64,000 bases of DNA, from contig NC_066326.1 of the NCBI RefSeq assembly GCF_022539315.1, positions 8,696,601-8,760,600 of the forward strand, written 5' to 3'. Shown here in pieces: positions 46,583-59,600 of this stretch; the first letter of the stretch is position 1, and each line of letters starts with the position of its first letter. The stretch comes from Serinus canaria (lineage: Eukaryota; Chordata; Aves; Passeriformes; Fringillidae). The translations under genes and the position numbers were made by a program. The notes beneath the pieces were generated by a model. The model made no database searches. It saw only the letters and a list, made by a program, of their open reading frames with translations, and was not told where the DNA came from.

Positions 46583-49500
46583 GTAAGTGCGGGGCCCGGC
46601 CGCGCCGGGGCTGGGGCGGGCCCGGCGGGAGGGATGCGGGGCTGCTTATCCGTGCCCGCTGCTGAGCTCGGCGCTCCGCCCCGGCAGAAGCCGCAGCCCG
46701 AAGCTCTCGGGCTCGGGGCGGCCGTGCGGGGGCCCCTCCTCGCCCCGCCGCCGCCCGGGCTTCCCCGCACGGCTTCTCTCCCGCCGCGCTCCTGCGCTGC
46801 CCTCCCGCGAGTTTGCGGCGCTCCGGCTGTGCGGGACGGGCGCAGGGGCTGCATTCCGCTCCCATTCCGAAAGAATGGAGCCAAGGTAACTTAAACGCGC
46901 TGGGTACTGAGCCCAGAGGTGCTGTGGAATACGCAGGTATCCGTAAAACAACTTGTTAAAAGTGACGATAGGTTAGAAAGGGCAGGAGTGAAATGGATAA
47001 GTTGGCAAAGACAAGGCAGCCGTGGTAGTGCGAACCAAGGCTGGCAAGAGGAAGGAGAGCAAGTTTGTTCCCGGGGTAGTGTGATACAGCTGCAAGGAGG
47101 TCCCTGCAGAGTCATCTGTGGTGAAAAGGATCGAGGATCTTCTGGTTTCTCAGTCTTGGATGAAAAATTCCTACCTGAAGAACAGTGGAGAAGGAATGGT
47201 GAGGTGTGCACTGTATATGAGAGGAGGCAGTTGGGGATGAGGCCCAAATTACGGGTTTGGGTGGCATAGATGAAGATGCAGTTAGCATTGATGGCCAGCA
47301 TGAAGCTGAGGCTGTGGATGGTTTCAGGGAAAAGGAAGAGTGTTAGCCTGTCTAAAGGTTACATGGATAAGGAGTCCAGGAAGCAGACTTAAGTTGCACT
47401 TTCTCTGTTTCAGATAAATAAAGAGGTGAAAGAAGAAAAAGCCGTATGAAATGGTTGTGAAATATCAACAGAAAAAGAGGAGGAGCATTCTCCAATTGGA
47501 GGAGTCTCCGCCAAAAGAGTTATTAGAGGAATCCTACAAGGGTAGGAATAAGAAAATAGTGATGTAGTTGGACTAGGAATGAGGTGGGATCACATAATGT
47601 GGTGGCTCGGTGGAAGGCATTTTGTTTCAAAAGACGTCGTTAAGAATTGTGTTGCAAAGCAGGAGTCAAGGAAAGGGCACTGTTGGAGGTGATAGACAGC
47701 ACAGGGTAGGGGTGGGTGTGTTTAGGAGTTCCTGCTAGAGACTTGAGCAAGAGAGATGACTAAATTGTATCAGTGCTAGTGAAGATACAGGAGTATCTTG
47801 GATTAAGGTGGTTAAGGAGGAGATCATCCTCCTTTGGATTGGAAAGTGATCTAAGTATGGTTTTAAAATTTATAGTTTAGTCTTGGGAGTTATGGTCATT
47901 ATTTAATCTAAATAAACCTGGCTTTTTTGACCCTATCTTTTGAGCTTAACATTTTTATTGTCTTAAAAATTGGTGCTATCAAGTAGTAGCTCTATCTTGT
48001 CTTTCTCTTCAGAGAGCTTGATTTGAGCATTGGGCTGAGCATAGGTGAAGTGCGTTTTGTTCCTGGTTTTCCAAGTACCCTCCTTTGCTTTTTCCACAGA
48101 GCATGTGCCCTTATCCTTCCTTTCCCTCCACTTGTGTCAGTGTGGTGTTCAGTTATGCTGCAAGTGAGCTCTTTCCTAGAGTCTTGGGACAGGAGTCACA
48201 GAAGTCACCCAGTCCCGCAGACTGCTTTCCACTTGATAAATCCATGTGTCCATTTCCTGTGCAAACAGTTCCCGTGTTTGCTCACAAAACTGTGCTAGTG
48301 GCACAGAGAGACATCTCTGCACTGCTCTGAGCCCCTCCCCAGGGACTGGTGTGCTATTGGGAGGTACTGGGCAGGCCCCTTATTCTACCTGGATATCTGC
48401 AAACATCTCAGTGCTTGGATGTGACTTGCTGTGTGTTGGAATAGCAGAGGGCCTGATGTTTTCATGGGTTTTTTTCCCTTTCTAGAGTGTGGAATGATCT
48501 GACTGAGTTTGAGAAGTTCCCTGGCCTGTGAAACTTGCTTAGGCTTTGTGGTGGCTGAACAAAGTTGTTGCACTCTGGGCTGTTGAGGTCCACACTGGGG
48601 TTAGGGGCTCAAATAAGTAATTCTTTTAACATGAGTTTTAGCAGGTAAAGATCCATTCCTTCTTTTATGCAAGAGCTCAGTGTCAATGCAGATAAGGCCC
48701 AGACTCTAAGCAGGGTAGAGGGAAGGACGAGGGTTTGCCTTGTGCCTGCCAAATCAGATTTCACATCTGTCTCCTTCCCGTATGGAGACACTGTGTCTGT
48801 TCCTCTGAACTCCTGTGGAAAGCAGTGCTATAAATTGTTTGTGTGCTACATATACTGTGGATAGCTAAGGAATCAAGAGGCAAATGAAAGGAATGAAGAT
48901 CAGAATTCAGGAGGTAATTTAATTAGGTACTAGTCTCCAGCCTCTCTGGAGGTTTGTATCTCCTGAAACCACTGAAGCCCCTCAAATTAATTGTACATCA
49001 CATCTCTTCCTGGTTATTCTCTGCTGCCTGGTCAAGTGACTGGAAACAAAAAAAAAAAAGAGTTGAGGAAAAAGAATGAAAATTTGTGGTTGAGATTTCC
49101 TGTACTTTAAAGTCAGGATTATCAAAGCTTGATTATGCTTTCCCCAGCAGCTACAAATTGCAATGCTGAGAGAAATATATTTGAGTGACAGAGCTGACAA
49201 CATAGTAATGCAGAAAGGGAATGTTTTTAAGGAACCAAATACATGCTGCTTATGGAAAATAGAGCTTTGATTTTTAATATATGTTTTTATATGTAAAATA
49301 TGGTTGCAGCATTGTTTTAATTATTCTGTATTTAATATATTCTTTCTAAACTAAATAATTTTGTTAAATGGAAATTTACGACTAAATAGGAGATGACCAT
49401 AATTCAAGGTTGATTCATGCTTTACTGCTGAATCTCCTAGAGCTCAAATTCATATGGTTCAATTACACAAGCAGAAGATTCATAGTTCAGATAAGTATCA

Positions 49501-50308
49501 GATGTGTGAATTTTCCAAAACAAGTGAGAATCTTAAAAAAAAAAGTTAGCTGTTCTCATTCTTCTTCAGTAACAGCTATCAACACCTAAGCATAAATTTG
49601 TACATTCAAAAGGTAAGAAGTATATATTGAGAAGGCAATAAATAATAATGTCATTTCCCCCTTCAGATATAAGGTCCAAGCCACATCACATCCAGTAGAA
49701 CCATTTTAAAGGGATGAACTAGCTTCACAATTTCTTTTGAGATTATATTGAAGACTGTTAAATTGTGTGCACATGAGAGATCTGTTTGCTGCTCCTATTT
49801 TCCTAAGTCTCACTTAATGTCTGTGGTTCTGAAGCAAAATGGATTTGTACAGAATATCACAGGTTGTACAGGATATCACAGGTTGCCTTTCTAGCTACTC
49901 TGGCCATAGGTAAGGGGTTTGTGTTTTTCCTGTTAATTAAATAGATAGGATGCTACAGCATTTCAGGCTGTTAATAAAGAACTTTGTCATAAATTCAGTT
50001 TTTTCTCTGAGAAGATCTATAGTGAAGGTTATGCAGCCAGTTTCCAAATGTCAGAAGTCACGGGGCCTGCAGTGGGGACTAGGATGCTGTGTCCCAGTCT
50101 CCAAGGATCTGGACCTGTCCTGTAAGAGCAGCCTTGCTTTGGAGGTGCAAGAGACACAATGGATCCAAACCAGGGACACGCACAGCAGAATCCTCTTTAC
50201 TGGGCCCTTGGGTTGGTCTGTTCCTAGCTGCTTGATCACCTCTTTGTTGTTGACGTGGCACCTCTTACCATTTCTTAGGCACAGAAAAAACTGTTTTTCC
50301 TCCCTTAG
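46583..50308 (+). other. ARIH2: ARIH2 5' UTR intron
   Basis: Runs from the exon 1 donor to an acceptor before the start-codon exon. GC-rich to about 46870, then AT-rich. A 19-bp tandem duplication lies at 49845-49882. Acceptor-like sites near 47413 and 48012 might define further untranslated exons, but no protein-coding segment is supported. Confidence 0.5.
49845..49882. repeat. 19-bp direct duplication
   Basis: Two adjacent units ttgtacaGAATATCACAGG and ttgtacaGGATATCACAGG differ at a single base. Confidence 0.9.
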
Positions 50309-50407
50309 GAGACAGAGCTCAGATGAAATCAAAAGAACGATAAAGTTTGGAGGAAAAAAAAGAAGCTGCACTTGCTTTCCTGGTCTGCAGTTTGGCAGGG
50401 CATTAAG
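50309..50407 (+). other. ARIH2: ARIH2 5' UTR part of the start-codon exon
   Basis: A pyrimidine-rich tract ending tcctcccttag at 50308 is the best upstream acceptor; a second candidate is ctttcctggtctgcag ending at 50390. Which one is used cannot be settled from sequence. No upstream ATG in the ARIH2 frame competes with 50408. Confidence 0.5.
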
Positions 50408-50656
50408 ATGTCCGTGGACATGAACAGCCAGGGCTCTGACAGCAATGAAGAGGATTATGACCCTAATTGCGAGGAGGAGGAAGAGGATGAGGATCCTGGG
50501 GATATTGAGGATTATTATGATGGGGTAGCTAACGACGTGGAGCAGCAGGGAGCAGATGCCTTTGATCCAGAGGAATATCAGTTCACCTGCTTGACTTACA
50601 AGGAGTCGGAGAACACTCTCAATGAACACATGGCCAGCTTGGCTGCCACGTTAAAG
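50408..50656 (+). CDS. ARIH2: ARIH2 coding exon 1 (residues 1-83)
   Basis: 249 bp, phase 0 at its end (TTA AAG/gtgagg). It carries the acidic N-terminus, about one third Asp/Glu, and the segment [17 protein letters not shown]. The antisense strand is open too, but it is only a shadow. Confidence 0.97.
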
Positions 50657-53600
50657 GTGAGGAAAGGTTTCTCCATTCACACAGCTCTGAGACAAGTCGG
50701 TGGTTGAACAGGCAAACGCTGAGGATACAGTTCTAATGAAAGCTGTGGCAACGTTGCTGTTATGGGGGGTTGGAGGAGCATTGTTAAAGGTCCCTTGTTT
50801 GAAACTGACTCAAAGGTTTACAATTGTTACATACTGGGGCCTGAAAAATCTTCCTTATTGAATGTTGATTCTTTTTTTTTTACAGAGCTGAGCTTCATGA
50901 CCGAAATGCCTGAGTTATAACTCTGCATTTACACAATGCAAAGAGGGTATATAGTAAAGAAACAAATCAAACCATAAATGGTGCAGTTTGGTACACCTGT
51001 GTTTGAGAAGATAACTGACAAATAGGAAGACATGCTAAAACTCTATAATTCTAACAAAAACACTTTTCTTTGTTGTTTCTGAGAGAATAGTCGTGGACTT
51101 TCAAAGACAGATTAGCTGTCATGCCAGTTATTAACCCTGCTGTTGCAGTGACAGCAATTCAAGTACAGTGAGCTTGCCACCTCTTGGAGCAACTGTGACT
51201 TTAATCATCACAGAAAAATCTCAGTCAGAGTCAGCTCCATGGTATTGTGCTCAATAAGACTTTTGTGAAATTTTCTTTCTCTTTTTGTAACCAATTTCTG
51301 TAGTGTCAGTCAAAAGAGGAGGCAGGCCAGAGAAAAGCAGAGTTTTCTAAGCTCTCAATGTGGACACTGGCTTGAAATGACTGCTGCATCTACTTTGTAA
51401 CAGACCAGATCTTCTAGTTCTTGCTCTTGTCTGGAACAGCCCCTGAAAGCAGGACAGGTGATGACTGCAGCATGTAAAAAAAACGTGGTGGATAGGTTTT
51501 GATTCCAATTCATTCTATCTGAATCAAATCTAATTTTAAAAATGAGAGGGATCTCTTGATCTTTATTTGCATATCAATGTCCTGAAGAAAGAGTATAACC
51601 ATAAGACCGGAGGACTATGAACCATAAATAACAGGTTTAAAAGGCACCCATAATTTGGTGATTTTTGCCATCTGTTGTGCTTTTTCCCACCATTTACCAC
51701 CTCAGAAAATGAAGTTGTAATTTTTCTTGCTCTTAAACTTGTCTCTGTAATTACTTCAAAATGTGAATTCTGAGCTCTGAATGCCTGCAGTTTCCTACAG
51801 ATTGTCAGAAACTGGAGGCAACAGAAAAGTACAAATGAGAATAGTTGGTCAGCACTTCTGATCCAGCTGCCAGTTGCTTTTGGTTCTTAGCATTTAAGAT
51901 TTAGAACAGCTTTTCTGTGCCTTATTTTCTGCCTTCAAATGGAACACCCTCCTAAAAGGTGACCTCTGCCATATTGTTCTCTTGAATTAAATTATGGAAA
52001 GCAATACTTTCAGTCCTTAAAATCAGGCTTCCAGTGTTAAAATAAAATTTTCAGGAGTTCTGAAGGTCTCATTGAGCATATGTTGTAGTTGCCCAGACTA
52101 TACCAACCTGCTAGCTACATTAGTGGTTATTCCAGAACCATACAGAAGCTGGAGAGATTTAATAAGTGTTACTCTGAAAGTTTCTCCTTAGTTTTGGCTT
52201 TAGTAAGAACCGTGAGTTCATTGGTGTTCAAGGAAGAGAAGAGGAAATCTTTGCTTCTTGGTTAGTGCTGTTAATATGAAGATCTGAGGAAGGTTCTGTT
52301 AATACCCTGACTAAAATTAGGACAGGCTATCTCTGTTGAAACATACCAGAAAAAAATCTTGAATGAATACCCAAAACTGTGCTTCTCTGACCAAAAGGCC
52401 TGTGAGTTGAAGCAGGTCACTTTTAATTCCTTAAAAGGTTACTTGACCGGAGTCAGCACTTGCAAAGGACAATGCTCTCGAAAGCAGAGTGGCTTGTATT
52501 GCCTGCAGACCAGCAAATGAATTCACAACAGTTCTTTTTAAGAAATAAATATAATTATTGAATACAGTATCTTTGAAAAATAATGAATTAAAATGGTATA
52601 GTAGTAGCTGTGCTTTCGAGATAGCTCTGTCAGTTGTCATCGAGGGATTGTGGGTCCTAGAGTAGCTTATCAGTACATGCAAACAGTATGATATTCAGCA
52701 GTTATACAAACAAAGCTGAGCCTGTCACTGGCAAGCAGTAAATGTGTGATGATGTCATATTGTTTGTGTTTGTTAATGATGCTTCCTGGCTCTGCTGAGG
52801 GTCTCCATACATGCCTGGAGTATCTGATGCTTCAAATAACCGGCAATGGTTTCTCTGTTTCAGTGGTGAGGTGGATTTTTCTAGTGTTACTTTTTTTTTT
52901 TTTTTAATAAACCACTAGATAAAACAAATGCAATTAGAATTTATGAAAAAAAAAATCTGCCTTGACTTTAGGTGTTAGCTGATTGTCAGTCACGAGGAAG
53001 CTGTGATCTTTCTGCATATGCAAGCTAGCAAGGGAGGATAGTCATGAGGTTCTACAGGCAATTGGAACTGATGTCTTTCCACTAGAACCAAAGGAATTGT
53101 AACACTGAAGAACTTACACTTTTCACTTCATTAATTTGAGTGATCTGCTAATATTTCTCAGAGAGCAAAAAACTTACTTCCTGAAATTACAGTTTGTGAT
53201 GTGGGCTTTTTTAGCTGTCCATTGAAGAGTAAATCTTGGTAGATGCAAAAAGTATTTAATATCTTGACATAATTCTGTTAATCTATGTTATCCCCACTGA
53301 TCTTTCAGAGATGAACCAATTTTACATATACTCTGGCTCACCATACTGATGTTGCATCTTTTCATGGAACCAGATAAGTTTTTGCTCATGAAAACACAGC
53401 CCTCTGAGGCTGCTCCACACACTCAAATTGCCCTGACACAGAGCAGCGAGTTTGTCGAGCTGCTTCGTGAGAGCTGGCAGTACTCCTTTGGAAATGCCAT
53501 CTCCAGCAGAGCCAGGGTCATGTGCATGGGACTGGCAGCCTGTGTGAGCAGCCCTCCTGAAGGAGCCTGTTCCTGCAATCAGAAAGTGTCTGTAGACAGC

Positions 53601-56600
53601 CCTGTGTCAGGAGCCTGTGTGTGTGCCCTGCTGTATTGCTGTTCAAACCATGGCCCAGAGTGTGCTATGGGTGCTGCTTATCTGAACCAACCTGCAGTGC
53701 CATCCTTTCCATGCCATAATGACTTCATGGAACTTTCTGCAATGTAAAATGGCACTGTTAAAGCCTCACTGTGCCTGGGTACATCAGGTGCAGGAGAGGG
53801 ATTAAAGGCCCTTAATGTATTAAAATGCATGTACATAAGAGCAGTGCTTCAAAAATTTATGTTCAAAGTTTAAGTCCGTAAGCACCAACATGGGTAAGCA
53901 TTAGTAAGCAGTAAATATTTAAATATCATTTTTTATAAATGGCAGAACCTGATAGGCAAATTTGGCTTTTCACAGAACCCCTGTGGTGCTGTTTGGCAAA
54001 GATAACATGTTGTTTCAAAGTACCAATAAACCCCCAGATGAGTGAGGACATGCAGGTTTATATCTATACTGTGTTCTGTATTTAACACCAAGGCAACATT
54101 ATGTGGGACATCCAGTCTGAACTGTAACCCTTGGGAGCACTGGTGTTTGAGACATACCTTTGTTCTTTACCTGTTTTTTGTTCCTGAACAGAAAGATCCT
54201 GGAAGTTTGCAATACAAAAGTTGTTCACAATGCCTGTACTTCAGTAGTATCAAGAGGACGTTTATCCAGCTTCAGTGTGACTGTCTTCTGTGTGTTTTGT
54301 TTTGGCTCTTAAAAATATATTTGTTTTTTTAAAAATGTATTAAAATTTTGTAAACTTCCGGTCAGCAGAATAAGAGAACTGACTGGAGAGCCCAGACCTT
54401 GCAATCTTGTAACACTTTCCTGGAGTCATTTGAGGAAAGAAAACAATTTTGTTACTTACTGCCCAGGACTGCTGAAATTCTCGACTGAAAAAATGAGCCA
54501 CAAATGTGGAAAGTGATTATAGCCCACACATTTCTTTGTGATTCACACCTTAAGTGTATCTTACAGCCAGTATGACTCTGCAGTGAGGAGAATTATCTGT
54601 TCACAGCTGTTGATGAGTGTGATCTTGGTGGGTGGTAGAGGCAAGACACAAGTCAATAAAAATGCCAAAACAATCTTTCAGTAACTGTTTCATGTTGCAA
54701 GCTTACAGCTGGACATCATGATCAGGGGAGCAGCATGGACCAGCTGAACACTTGGCCAAATTTGTGCTGTGCCTATTAAGAATGGTGCAGCAGAGAGGAG
54801 CTGCATTGTGCCCTGTGAAACATGGTTGTGCAAAGCAGACATTCCTCCTCTTCCTCTTTGTATGATCAAAGTAAAATGCCCTTAGAGCTGGGGTTGTTGA
54901 GTGAAGGACTGTGTTATTTGGAGCAGGGATTACTCACTGCAAAGTTCCTTAAGCCCTGCTCCACTGTGGCTCTGTGCACACACCAGTGCTCCCAGTTTGC
55001 AGTTGGCTGCCCAGTGTTCTGAGCCACTGTTCACAATTCTGTGGGTTCAGCTTATTACCAGCCCTTTGCTTCTTCCCTGTGCACCTTCTGAATCATCCTC
55101 TCTGTCAACCAGAAGGAATTGTCCCCTGGTGCTGTGGAGAGCACCTTGGCAGGGGCTGTGCAGTGGGCTGTGTTGCTGGGTGTTGGCAGCACTCAGGGAG
55201 CCCAGTGCAGCACTGGTGTTCTCACACTGTGTTGCTTTGGGAAGAATAACTGCAGGGAGGACAGCTGGGGAGTCTCTTGTCAATCTTATATCTCTGTGCT
55301 GTCTTACAGCTCTCTTGCTGCATTTCTTTCACTCTAAATCTTTCAAAGAAGGGATCTCATAGCTGTTTTGTAATAATGCCTTCTGGCATACCAGCTTGCT
55401 TCAATGTTTCTGTTCTTTTAATATTTATTTCTGAATTTCCTCAGGAAGAATAGCCTAACAGCTTGAGAAATACGTATGTTGAGATTTCCTAGCTGAGTCC
55501 TACTGATCCTGTTTGTTGGCAGCTGCAGCTGAAATTGTTGCTGTCCTTGTGTAGGAGAGCAGATGGATTAAAGCCATGTGTAAATGTGGGGAAAGAGCTA
55601 GAATTTAACCCCAGATCTCCTTTCTTCAGTATGTGGCCAACTAGGTTATGCACTGACAGCTTCACAGCAGTGGTGTAACACCAGCAGTGTTTGTCATCCC
55701 CAAACTGCAGTCTGCCTCCTAAATATGCTTCTAATCTTGCAGGCTGGCACCAGGTCTCTGCATGCCAGAAGGTGAGTGACAGGGTACAGACTAAAACCCT
55801 GTGATGAAGCAGAGCTTATGAAGTGCTCTTTGACAAAACCTTCCCATGGTATTGAGAGTGCAGCTACAGTCTCTTAAATGGCATTTCTTACCTACTGCAG
55901 CCTGCAGTCTGTAATCAGGAGAGGGCCTGAAATGTCAGACAAATTATAATCTATCCTTTGTGTTAAACGTAAAGGTGAAGGACCTTTTCTCAGTTTAAAA
56001 AAAAAATTTACTAAACATGAGAAAAAAGAAATGTAGTCTATATGTTTTTGTTTTAAGACTGCCTGGTTTTCCTGTTAGATGAAATTAATTTGAGTTCAAT
56101 TTTGAAAGCAGTCTCCTTATGCTCAGAAACCTGTAATAGATATGAAGGATTTTGCTACAAGACTGAAGACTTGGGATGTTTATGGCAGGTGATGTGAATC
56201 TTGCTGAGTTTTCTGCTAGGATTACATATTGGAAGTCTGCTTACAAGAGGTAGATCAAAGGACAAAGTATGGTCCAAAAAAAAGCTTTAGGTTGCCCTTT
56301 CTTAATTCTTGATACTGCTACAGTTTTTTGAGAAACCCTCCAGTAAAAACAGGGCAGGCACATATTTTTTCCAATGGGGCATGGAGGGAGTCAAATCTAC
56401 TTTCCATAAGAAAAACAAGTGTAAAATGAAATTTTTTCCATTTGTGGGTTACTTTCCTTACCTCAGCATACTGAAGTGAAGCATGTCTGAAGGGATTTTT
56501 TTTTTCAGTGAAATTACTCAATACAAATTATGGTTTCTTTATAAGGTGTTACTCTACTGCCAGCTCAGCTTAGTCTCTATTTTGCCATAGTTTCTGACCA

Positions 56601-59600
56601 ACAGAAACATTTTCAGAGGCTTTTGCTCTGTGTGCTTTTCCTGTTGTAAAGAATTTTAGTGTGTTTTTAAAGGTTTGGGTGCAATACACGAACTAGTATC
56701 TTTTGAAGTTCATCCTTTCATTGCAGAACTAACAAAAACTATTTGTGGATTGAAACAAATGCTTCTCAAGATTAATCCTATTTGTTTAAATCTATTTGTA
56801 TAAAAACCTTTGATTAGGGAAAATAAAAGAAAGGGAAGCTACATTTCTTTATGCCAGATTTGTGTTCTTCTTGGGCAGACATTTCAGTGCAATCCTGATT
56901 TAACAGAAATTGTCAGCTTGGTGCAAAGCCATGGGATCTCAGCTCCAGCCAGACCCTATCGTCTCTGACTTGTTCTGAATTGAATCTTTTTAAGAATCAT
57001 GTGATGATCATTGTTAAATTCCTGATACCATGTCTCTGCAAAAATGAGGATTGAAATGCACCTCCACAAAATAGGCCTTCCCTTTGAGAAAATGAAGTGA
57101 ACTCATGAGATATGCATGTGATATAAATATGCTTGAGCAAATTCTGTAGAATATAAGCTCTATAAAAGATGGTGGGTTTTTTAGCTTTTAGGAAACATTT
57201 CTCTCTGAATTAGCAATTGTCAAGGTGGCATGGTTGAAAAGATTTTCTGCTGTAAAGAGATGAAACATCAGCTCTCCAAACACCTTGGCTTATCTAAGGA
57301 AGCAAGTTGAGACAATTGTTTTAGAGCCCTCTGAACACAGCAAGGGACCTGCATAAATTCTTTGCAAGCTCTTTTGATACTGTCTTATCCTAAAGAGTGC
57401 CAGACTCTCTTTCACACTTCAGAGGTGTTAGAATTTTGCTTATCTTGGAGACTAAAGGACCTAGAAGATAAATGGAGATGGAAGTAATAATGAAAAAAAA
57501 TATTGTGCACTCTTCCAGAAAATGGATACATTTGTGTTTGATGCAGTGGCATTATGATTTTGTTCCACTTTCAGCATCTGATTTTGTTCAGCACTATGTA
57601 AAATCTCCAGACTTTTTTAACAACTCCTGTAGAGCCTTTTCCTTATGCAGAGCAGCTTCCTCATGGCACCCTTGCTCTGCACATAGGCACGATGCCCCTT
57701 TTGCAGTGCACTGATCAACATTTGGTGCCATTCCTGGCAAACAGCAGCCCTCCATAAGTCAGAGTTAATCTGGTGGAAGTTTGGAAGAGGCTTTGGAGGT
57801 GATAAAGTTCCTGTTTTAAAATAAAGCTGGAAATGGCACATTGGATGAGATTCTGTCTGTTCACCTTTGCTGCCACATCATGGAGAAAGAAGTCTGGTCT
57901 TTAGTCAGAAATTTTCCAGGTTCAGATTTGGACTGGGCTTATCTTTGATATTAAACTTTTAAGCTGTAGGTGGAGAAATGAGAATGAGGAAAAGAAAAAA
58001 AATTAGTGTGACTATTGCTTTCAGCTTCTAAACTTTAATAAATTTAATTCCAGATAGAGGAGTTCAGGAGAAGTCAGGCTATATAGAAGTTCTGGCATAA
58101 TTGGTGGGTTGCAGGCAAATACTGAAATAGTGCAACATATAGAATATGCATCCCCCTTTGCACTGGGGTCTGTAGAAGTATTTCACTGAAAGAAGGTGCT
58201 GCCAGCAAGATGCCAAGTGGGCTGTGTTACTGCCTTTTTTGGTTCTTAGGATTCTGAAATGAGAATAGTGAGGTTTAAACAAAGCAGACAATTTATCAGA
58301 GGCATAATTTTTTTTAATGTGTTTTGTGTCTGAGGCAAAGCATTACTGTTCCTGAGATCTTGTGGCACCCAGTGATTGATAGGGGACTGAATCAGTGCTC
58401 TCTTTGAAGTGTTCTGTAAGTTTGAGATACTTCATTGGGTGAAACTTCTGCCTGTCAGGGAAATGCTTCACTGGACAGTGTGCCAGCAGTATCAGCTTCT
58501 GTACATTGCTTCTTCAGTACTGTAAGATCCTGAATATGTACACGTGGACCAAACTTCTTACTGCAATGGTATTTTTCTGTGTTCAGCATGCTTTTTCTTC
58601 TGCTTACAAAGAAATACTTCAACTGCTCTAGGGTGTTATTGTGGAAGAACTGGCTGACTTGGTACAATCATTCAGTCATTGTGAGTATACAGTCATTGAA
58701 GAGAGGCTGGGGAGTGCTGCTAATCAATAGAAGCAGGCTTTTGTTAAACATTTGTTTTTCTTCTCATGCTTGTTTTCTGGAATCTCCTCAGTAGTGTTGG
58801 CCCCTGATGGTATTTACATTTGTAAATTCTTCTGAATTCCCAGCCTTGCTGCCCTTTAGCAGGACATAGCATGTGGTGAGACTCCACTCAGCAGGCACAG
58901 CCCCAGTGTCATCAGTAGTTTGCTGCTCTCCCATCCCTCTTCCTTACAGTCTGAATGTTACTTGTCTTTAACCTGTAACATCTGGTACTTCTGTGCCAAG
59001 GAGACTGTGCATTTGTTGCTGCAACTGTCTGACTCTGGGACTTCTGTTTTGCAGGATCATATGTGCTCCAATCAGGTAGTATCAAAAATTTTTCTGCTTC
59101 AGGGCTTTCATGAAAGTGGTCTAATGTCATGGATTAGGCTTTATGAATTGAAAATTTATTTCTTTTATATTCTTGTGTGCTTTGTATTCTTGTGTGCTTT
59201 TATGATGAAAGTACTAAAATTAGCACTACGGCAGATCGAGGCAGTGCTTGTAGTTGGAGTTAAATAGGAATAGTCACAGAAGCTTTGTTACTCTTCTCGA
59301 TCTGTTCGTCTGGCATCCTTCTGGAGCATTAATTCCACATTTTGCCTGATATATAATTTGGCTCAAAAGCATTTGATTGTGTTAGGATAGTTTGTTAGAT
59401 TTCAGAAATGTCTGCTGGTATTTGTCTTTCTCTTTCCATACATCTTCAGTCTTGAATGTACTTGATTCCTCCTCAGGGAACAACTAACTCCATGGAATTG
59501 TGATGCTGCAACAAATGCTATACCTCAGGCTCTGAAAATCCAACTGAAAAATATTCATTTTCCTATGTTACAAATCAGCTTCCCATTTAAGTCCAGCAGT

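Noticed and set aside
50051..50629. 192-codon minus-strand frame across ARIH2 coding exon 1
   Set aside because: It mirrors the ARIH2 exon and its flanks; the plus strand has clear protein similarity and splice sites.
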